Below, in pieces: positions 5,204 to 10,000 of a DNA stretch of 10,000 bases. Origin of the DNA: Asticcacaulis sp. (GTDB lineage: Bacteria > Pseudomonadota > Alphaproteobacteria > Caulobacterales > Caulobacteraceae); contig NZ_JAIWNX010000060.1 of NCBI RefSeq assembly GCF_020217185.1, forward strand, positions 1 to 10,000. Reading direction: 5' to 3'. The stretch's first letter is position 1. Every line of letters starts with the position of its first letter. The notes under the pieces are model-generated. The model did not search any database and was not told the origin of the DNA. It worked only from the letters and a program-made list of their open reading frames with translations. Both the position numbers and the translations under genes were made by a program.

Positions 5204-8200
5204 ATGTTGACACGTCGGGGAGCACTCTCAGGTGCATTGAACGGCGCGGGTCTGGCCACCGCTGCACTCGCTGTTCCGGCGTCTGCGGCTGAAAAGCGAG
5301 ATAGCTTACGCCTGACCCGGTTGAAAGCCAATCTGTGTGACAACCCGTTAGGTCTGGAAAATCAGGATGTTCGCCTCTCATGGCAGTGCGCCTCCGCGCG
5401 GCGGGGAACGATGCAGACCGCCTGGCGGATAGAGGTCGCGTCAAGTGACGCAAACCTTCGGGCCGGCCTTGCCGATCTTTGGGACAGCGGCCGCGTTGAA
5501 AGCGATCAGACGTTCGACGTCATCTATGCGGGAAAGCCACTCGGCTCGCGCCAGAGGGCGGTCTGGCGGGTTACGGTGTGGGACTGTCACGGACGTGTCG
5601 CGACAAGCGCACCCGCCCTCTGGGAGATGGCACTGCTGTCACCAGATGACTGGCAGGCCCAATGGCTGGCAGCGGAAGATGCCGATATGCGCGGGGATCG
5701 TGAAGCCGGTCTCTATTGGGTTACGGCTGATGCACCATCGAAAGCTCCGTCCTGTCAGGTCCGGCTGGTCTTTGATCTCGAAACGGATGCCGAAACAACC
5801 CTGATGACGATTTCCTCGACCTCTTACGAGGCTCGAATTGACGGCAGCCTGATTGATCTGCCGCCTCGGCCTGCCAATGCCTGGGGGCCGCGAGGTGTGG
5901 TCGAAACCGTACGGACAATCAAAGCTGGAACGCATGTTCTGACTCTAAGTCTGAAAGGGGAAAAACCCCAGTGTGCCATGTTGGTGCGTGCCCGGTTGCG
6001 CGACGGTCGGGTTGTCCGTTTTGACGATCTAACCGCCCGTGCATCCTCAGAGAAACCTGAAGGCTGGACCCTGCCGGATTTTGATGCGTCGGCATGGCCA
6101 ACGGTGAAACGTTCGGCGCGTGAAGATCAACCTTTACCGGGTAAAGGCGCTTTTTTGATGCGCCGCGATTTTTCAGCCACGGATGCGGTGGCTCAGGCTC
6201 GGCTGTATGTGACGGCCTTGGGCGCCTACGAGGCCTATATCAATGGCAAGCGGGTCGGCGATGCCTTGCTGGCCCCCGAATCCATGGACTTCTCCAAACG
6301 CATCCTTTACCGCGTCTTTGATGTGACAAACATGGTCGGACGCGGGGCAAATGTTATCGGTGCCATGGTCGCCGATGGCTGGTATGGCAGTTATACGTCA
6401 CCTCAGGGTCGTTTTGCTTTTGGCAATCCGCCCCTGCGCTTTATGGCTCAGTTGGAACTGACCTACTCAAGCGGTAGGGTTGAGCGCGTCGTCACGGATC
6501 AGAGCTGGATGATCAGTGCCTCTCCTATCCTCAAGTCAGATATATATGACGGCGAAGACTATGATGCGCGTCGTGAGCAGCCCGGTTGGGCCGCGCCAGG
6601 GTTTCACCCGGACGCGAAGTGGTCGCCTGTGGCGATTGCCCCGTCGGTGACCGCAAAGCTTCAGCCGACCGTAAGCCCGCCAATACGACGCATGGGCCTG
6701 TTGAAGGCGAAATCCCTTAAAGCTGTTAACGGGAGCTGGGTGGTTGATTTTGGCCAGAACTTTGCGGGCTGGGCGAAAATAAGAGTAAAGGGCATCGCCG
6801 GGCAAAAGGTGACCTTGAAGTTTGCCGAAATACTCAAACCCGACGGCAGTGTTGATCAAGCCAATCTGAGAGCCGCACTTGCCACAGATACCTATGTGCT
6901 GAAGGGCGACCCGGCGGGTGAAGTCTGGGAGCCGCGCTTCACCTATCATGGTTTTCGATATGTCGAAATCTCCGGCTTATCAAACGCGCCGACGCCTGAT
7001 GACGTTATGGGCGTCGTCATCCACAGCGACACATCAAGAACCGGGCATCTGCGCATCGGCCATCCAATTATTCAGACCCTTTGGCAAAACAGCCTGTGGA
7101 GTCAGAAGTCGAATTTTATGGGCATTCCTACGGACTGTCCTCAACGCGACGAACGCTTGGGATGGATGGGGGATGCGCATGTCTTTTGGGACGCGGCGGC
7201 CTTTAATATGGATGTCAGCACCTTTACGCAGCGCTGGATGGCTGACGTCCGTGATGCCCAGTGGCCGAATGGGGCTTTTGCCTTTATCTCGCCTAACAGC
7301 ATGCGCGATACGGCTCCTAATGAGGCCTCACCCGGGTGGGCGGATGCCGGTGTCATCCTGCCCTGGACCACGTGGCAACGGTACGGCGACACTGAGGTTA
7401 TAAACCAGAACTGGGAGGCTATGTCCGCCTATATTGGCTATATCGCCGCTCTTAGCGATGACGGCATTTGGAGTAAGGGCCACGGATGGGATTTCGGAGA
7501 CTGGCTGGCGCTCGATTCTCGCTGGCCCGGCGATCATACGACGCCACCCGACCTGATCGGGACGGCCATGTGGAAGCATTCGACGCTGGCCATGATGGAT
7601 ATGGCGAAGGCGACAAAACGGCAGAAGGCCTTAGAGGACTATACGCGTCTGGCGGAGAAGATCGACGCGGCCTTTGCCAAAGCCTTTGTCCATTCGGACG
7701 GGACCGTCGGCAATGGCTCCCAGACGGGTTACATTCTGGCGTTGCGCTATAATCTTGTGCCGCCGCAATTGCGGGCCGAAGTGGCCGGAAGGTTGCATGA
7801 CAATATTGTAAGTCGGGGCCGTTTATTGACTACGGGCTTCCTTGGGACACCCCACAGCCTCGACGTACTGGCCGACAATGGCTATGCGTCACTGGTGTAT
7901 GACCTGTTGCTACGCACAGAATACCCTTCCTGGGGCTATATGGTCATGAAGGGGGCGACAACGACCTGGGAGCGCTGGAATGGAGATGCTGGCGACATCT
8001 CAATGAACTCCTTCAACCACTACGCGCTTGGGGCGGTTATCGGTTTTGTCTATCGCCGCATTGCCGGAATTGACCCGATCGAACCGGGCTTCCGTCGTTT
8101 CCGCTTCAATCCGGTACTTGATCGCCGCGTCGCTTCCGGAGGCGCGCAGTATGACGCCGTATCCGGGCGTATTTCAACCGACTGGACCCTGAATCCGGAG

Positions 8201-8386
8201 GGTCATTTCAGGCTCAGGCTCAGTGTGCCGCCCAACACCCGCGCCGAAGTTCATTTACCTGCTACGAATCAAACGAATATACGCGAAAACGGCAAGCCTC
8301 TCGCGTCACAGTCATTGGGCATTGTTAATGGCCGAATGGTTATCGAGGCCGGACCGGGAGACTATGATTTCGCCGTAAGGGCGTGA
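5204..8386 (+). CDS. Secreted alpha-L-rhamnosidase, glycoside hydrolase family 78
   Basis: A 1060-residue enzyme that removes terminal alpha-L-rhamnose from plant glycosides or rhamnose-containing polysaccharides by inverting hydrolysis. The N-terminus has a twin-arginine pattern (TRRGAL, residues 3-8), a hydrophobic stretch and an ASA|A cleavage site near residue 28, so Tat export to the periplasm is likely. Domains in order: a fibronectin-like start, LRLTRLKANLCDNPLGLE (35-52); an extra beta-sandwich region (~160-310); the Bac_rhamnosid_N domain (~325-500) with LYVTALGAYEAYINGKRVGD; a short beta domain with VVDFGQNFAGW; the (alpha/alpha)6 catalytic barrel (~612-955); and a C-terminal beta domain. 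The catalytic motif DCPQRDERLGWMGD lies at 644-657, with Glu650 the expected general acid, and TWERWN places Glu923 as the expected general base. All key residues are intact. AAGGAAA at 5191-5197 precedes the ATG. Sampled GC is visibly lower than in the ROK gene. No TonB receptor or rhamnose catabolism gene is visible nearby. Confidence 0.94.
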   Translation: MLTRRGALSGALNGAGLATAALAVPASAAEKRDSLRLTRLKANLCDNPLGLENQDVRLSWQCASARRGTMQTAWRIEVASSDANLRAGLADLWDSGRVESDQTFDVIYAGKPLGSRQRAVWRVTVWDCHGRVATSAPALWEMALLSPDDWQAQWLAAEDADMRGDREAGLYWVTADAPSKAPSCQVRLVFDLETDAETTLMTISSTSYEARIDGSLIDLPPRPANAWGPRGVVETVRTIKAGTHVLTLSLKGEKPQCAMLVRARLRDGRVVRFDDLTARASSEKPEGWTLPDFDASAWPTVKRSAREDQPLPGKGAFLMRRDFSATDAVAQARLYVTALGAYEAYINGKRVGDALLAPESMDFSKRILYRVFDVTNMVGRGANVIGAMVADGWYGSYTSPQGRFAFGNPPLRFMAQLELTYSSGRVERVVTDQSWMISASPILKSDIYDGEDYDARREQPGWAAPGFHPDAKWSPVAIAPSVTAKLQPTVSPPIRRMGLLKAKSLKAVNGSWVVDFGQNFAGWAKIRVKGIAGQKVTLKFAEILKPDGSVDQANLRAALATDTYVLKGDPAGEVWEPRFTYHGFRYVEISGLSNAPTPDDVMGVVIHSDTSRTGHLRIGHPIIQTLWQNSLWSQKSNFMGIPTDCPQRDERLGWMGDAHVFWDAAAFNMDVSTFTQRWMADVRDAQWPNGAFAFISPNSMRDTAPNEASPGWADAGVILPWTTWQRYGDTEVINQNWEAMSAYIGYIAALSDDGIWSKGHGWDFGDWLALDSRWPGDHTTPPDLIGTAMWKHSTLAMMDMAKATKRQKALEDYTRLAEKIDAAFAKAFVHSDGTVGNGSQTGYILALRYNLVPPQLRAEVAGRLHDNIVSRGRLLTTGFLGTPHSLDVLADNGYASLVYDLLLRTEYPSWGYMVMKGATTTWERWNGDAGDISMNSFNHYALGAVIGFVYRRIAGIDPIEPGFRRFRFNPVLDRRVASGGAQYDAVSGRISTDWTLNPEGHFRLRLSVPPNTRAEVHLPATNQTNIRENGKPLASQSLGIVNGRMVIEAGPGDYDFAVRA

Positions 8387-8433
8387 AGCCTTCGGTCTTC
8401 AATGTCCCAAAAATCTTGTTAGTTACGCCTTTC

Positions 8434-8470
8434 ATCAAAGACTTCAGGCGTCCTGCACAGAGTCCTTGAT
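8434..8470 (-). terminator. Hairpin after the acyltransferase gene, possible terminator
   Basis: On the minus strand, ATCAAGGACT (8470 to 8461) pairs with AGTCTTTGAT (8443 to 8434) over 10 positions including one G-U pair, and an inner CAGG/CCTG stem (8455-8452 with 8448-8445) closes on three bases. It begins seven bases after the acyltransferase stop codon. No U-run follows immediately; five T residues occur only about 20 bases further. The same region also lies 47 bp after the convergent rhamnosidase stop, where it would form with an A-C mismatch. It may be a transcript-end or stabilising hairpin. Confidence 0.45.
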
Positions 8471-8477
8471 AAACCCA

Positions 8478-9629
8478 TCACATCGCTTCGGCGACCAGCA
8501 TCGCTGCGGCCATGGCCCCCAGAAGGCTCAGGAAGGTCACAAACCCCACACGTGTCCGCGTCACGAGGCGGCGGCCCAGTTGCCAAACGGCGCGGACCTG
8601 ACCGGCAAGGTGCACTTCGCAAGCGCGCATGATCATCAGTCGCGGCTTGAGGAAGGGATCAAAGCGCGCAGGCAGCTCTATGGACTTTTGACTGACCACA
8701 TAGCCGGCATAGCAGGGCGTTTTGTGCGTGGTCATGGACAGCTTGTAAGGCTCATCCGCGCAGCCGAAATCGACGCGCTTGATGCTCTCAGACGCGGCAG
8801 CCTTCAGGATATCGAGCGACAAAAGGATACCGGGGCTGTGGCGCGCGGCGCTGCGATCGTAGGCGGGGAACCACAGGTGCAGGCCGTCCGGGGTACACAG
8901 GCCGATCTCGGCGGCGATAATGTCCGTGCCATTCCGATAGACGCCCGCCATCAGCCGCAGATCGCTATCCTGGCGCTGCGCCAGTGCGTATAGAACTTCG
9001 CGCGTCCAGCCGCAGGCGAACACATCGTGCAGGCCGGTGCGGGCGTACTGATGGCGCTTTCGCGTAATCACCCAATCGATAATGGATGCGGACGCCGCTT
9101 CCCACGAAAAGCTCAGTTGCGGATAGGCGGCGTCCAGATTGCGGCGGCAGCGTTCAGCGTTACGGAAGAACTTTTTCTGCTGGCTGCGCTGTTGGGTATA
9201 ATAGCCGTCAAACCCGCCCGACAGATCGGCATACAGCCGCTCACGTACCTCGCCTGCGGTGAAGGCGCTGTCTGCGCCTAACCAGCCAGCCACTTCGAAA
9301 CGGTGCAGGTCCAGTGCCCGCAGCACGGCGCGCAGGTCAATGCCGACATCGGGCAGGGAGATCAGGCTATGGAAATCGGTCAGGGGGGCGCCCAGCGGCT
9401 GCGCCACCCGCCCGCGCATCTGAAGCGGCAGAAAGCCCACAGTGCGGCTATGGCGCTGGAGGCGGATAAGGCGCGCCAGAGGCACGACCGGGAACAGCGC
9501 TTCGACATAGGCCAGCGTGCAATAGGGGCTGTCGAGGGCCGGATTGAGAGACACGGCCTCGGCCCACAGATGACGATCTGCGTCGGATAGCTGCGCGGGG
9601 GTCGTTATCTCTACGCTCAGCCCGTTCAT
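8478..9629 (-). CDS. GNAT/CelD-like acyltransferase with hydrophobic C-terminal tail
   Basis: A predicted N-acyltransferase of 383 residues from the Acetyltransf_6 (CelD/BcsL-like) group, which often modifies sugars during exopolysaccharide assembly; Caulobacter HfsK, which modifies the holdfast polysaccharide, is of this kind. Seen: the basic segment YYTQQRSQQKKFFRNAERCRRNLD (143-166), and the acyl-CoA-binding half with LHLWFPAYDRS (250-260), SPGILLSLDILKAA (265-278) and VDFGCADEPYKLSMTTHKT (286-304). Residues ~361-380 (VGFVTFLSLLGAMAAAMLVA) are a strongly hydrophobic stretch at the very end, with basic residues before it, consistent with a tail anchor in the inner membrane. A GTG at 9677 would add 16 residues but has no ribosome-binding site. 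The ATG at 9629 has GGGAG five bases upstream and is preferred. No polysaccharide genes flank it, so the substrate is open. Confidence 0.8.
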   Translation of the reverse strand: MNGLSVEITTPAQLSDADRHLWAEAVSLNPALDSPYCTLAYVEALFPVVPLARLIRLQRHSRTVGFLPLQMRGRVAQPLGAPLTDFHSLISLPDVGIDLRAVLRALDLHRFEVAGWLGADSAFTAGEVRERLYADLSGGFDGYYTQQRSQQKKFFRNAERCRRNLDAAYPQLSFSWEAASASIIDWVITRKRHQYARTGLHDVFACGWTREVLYALAQRQDSDLRLMAGVYRNGTDIIAAEIGLCTPDGLHLWFPAYDRSAARHSPGILLSLDILKAAASESIKRVDFGCADEPYKLSMTTHKTPCYAGYVVSQKSIELPARFDPFLKPRLMIMRACEVHLAGQVRAVWQLGRRLVTRTRVGFVTFLSLLGAMAAAMLVAEAM

Positions 9630-9655
9630 ATCGTCTCCCGCACCACGCTCCGCGT

Positions 9656-9683
9656 CCTTTTGCGTCAAACCTGACACAAAAGG
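9656..9683. promoter_or_regulatory. Near-perfect 28-bp inverted repeat upstream of the acyltransferase gene
   Basis: CCTTTTGCGTCA (9656-9667) and TGACACAAAAGG (9672-9683) are 12-base inverted arms with one mismatch and a four-base centre AACC. The repeat lies 27-54 bp upstream of the acyltransferase ATG (minus strand). On that strand GCTAAC occurs just upstream of it (9691 to 9686), resembling the -10 element of Caulobacter promoters, so the repeat would cover the start of transcription. No T-run follows on either strand, so an operator or a 5'-leader hairpin is more likely than a terminator. Confidence 0.5.
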
Positions 9684-9746
9684 GTTAGCATTCCGATTAC
9701 AGGGGCGAAAGACCGGGGGCTCTGTGGCCAGGGAGATAAACGGACC

Positions 9747-10000
9747 CTAATCTTTTTCGTCCGGAGTTGTGAGCAGGATATCCGCATAACCATGCTCAGT
9801 CAGCCAGCGGCCAACCTTCAGCCAACCATTACGGTTCACATTGAAACGCAGATAGTCTGCGGTTCTGTTGATGCGTGGATCGGCTCCTTTTTCCAACATC
9901 AGAAGGGCCGTGTCCTCAAGAAAGGCCATCATCAGCGGCGTGCTTCCGTCATCGGCAATCGCATTCAATTCTGCGCCATTTTCAATCAGGTAGGCTATAA
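9747..10000 (-). CDS. Ankyrin-repeat protein, C-terminal part (5' end outside window)
   Basis: The frame is open through the right edge of the window; about 83 C-terminal residues are visible. They read IAYLIENGAELNAIADDGSTPLMMAF and ALLMLEKGADPRINR, the repeating pattern LLExGADxNxxDxxGxTPLxxA of ankyrin repeats, so at least one full repeat and parts of its neighbours are present. After RINR the sequence leaves the consensus and ends with a capping segment (NGWLKVGRWLTEHGYADILL) and an acidic tail, TPDEKD. Ankyrin repeats mediate protein binding; the partner and the rest of the protein are not visible. The TTG at 9968 is an internal leucine codon, not a start. The gene is on the same strand as, and 117 bp upstream of, the acyltransferase gene; the gap contains the inverted repeat at 9656-9683 but no clear terminator. 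Confidence 0.8.
   Translation of the reverse strand, partial: IAYLIENGAELNAIADDGSTPLMMAFLEDTALLMLEKGADPRINRTADYLRFNVNRNGWLKVGRWLTEHGYADILLTTPDEKD

Noticed and set aside
8382..8402. Small hairpin TGAAG...CTTCA at the end of the rhamnosidase gene as a terminator
   Set aside because: The stem is only five clean pairs with an irregular loop and no T-run follows, so it cannot be supported as a terminator.
8466..8993. Plus-strand open frame opposite the acyltransferase gene
   Set aside because: The minus-strand product has GNAT/CelD motifs across its full length; the plus-strand frame is a compositional shadow.
9630..9677. GTG at 9677 as the start of the acyltransferase
   Set aside because: It has no ribosome-binding site and its codons would run through the right part of the 28-bp inverted repeat; the ATG at 9629 has GGGAG at good spacing.

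Overview
The window looks like chromosomal DNA of an alphaproteobacterium of the order Caulobacterales, possibly Asticcacaulis or a relative. The evidence is the high GC content, a lipoprotein resembling the family named after two Caulobacter proteins (CC0125/CC1285), a DUF6065-type protein, a Caulobacter-style Ala-tRNA(Pro) deacylase, and a CelD/HfsK-type acyltransferase. The genus is an inference. I see no mobile element, CRISPR array, tRNA or rRNA.

Layout on the plus strand from the left edge: the 3' part of rimM (ribosome maturation), closed by a strong intrinsic terminator; a two-gene unit encoding a PadR-family regulator resembling E. coli YqjI and a siderophore-interacting FAD/NAD(P)H reductase resembling YqjH; and a small lipoprotein gene ending in a textbook hairpin terminator. 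This terminator is shared with a convergent minus-strand DUF6065 gene. The DUF6065 gene starts only 29 bp from the start of the next plus-strand gene, a ProXp-ala/YbaK-type editing deacylase, whose stop codon abuts the ATG of a ROK-family regulator. After a 128-bp gap with a candidate operator dyad comes a 1060-residue secreted GH78 alpha-L-rhamnosidase, probably Tat-exported, with lower GC than its neighbours. The right end is on the minus strand: a GNAT/CelD-like acyltransferase with a hydrophobic C-terminal tail, preceded by a near-perfect 28-bp inverted repeat, and the 3' end of an ankyrin-repeat gene that runs off the window.

How the genes may work together: the PadR/reductase pair is probably a self-contained iron-siderophore reduction unit, with the regulator controlling its own operon. 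The ROK regulator is a plausible controller of the downstream rhamnosidase; this rests on adjacency and family habit only. The deacylase clears mischarged Ala-tRNA(Pro) and is a housekeeping function that happens to be fused into the ROK transcription unit. The remaining genes are not clearly linked. Nothing here is obviously a new multi-gene system. The best leads are regulatory: the metal-ligand-poor YqjI-like sensor with its candidate operators, the inverted repeat before the acyltransferase, and the tight divergent start pair.
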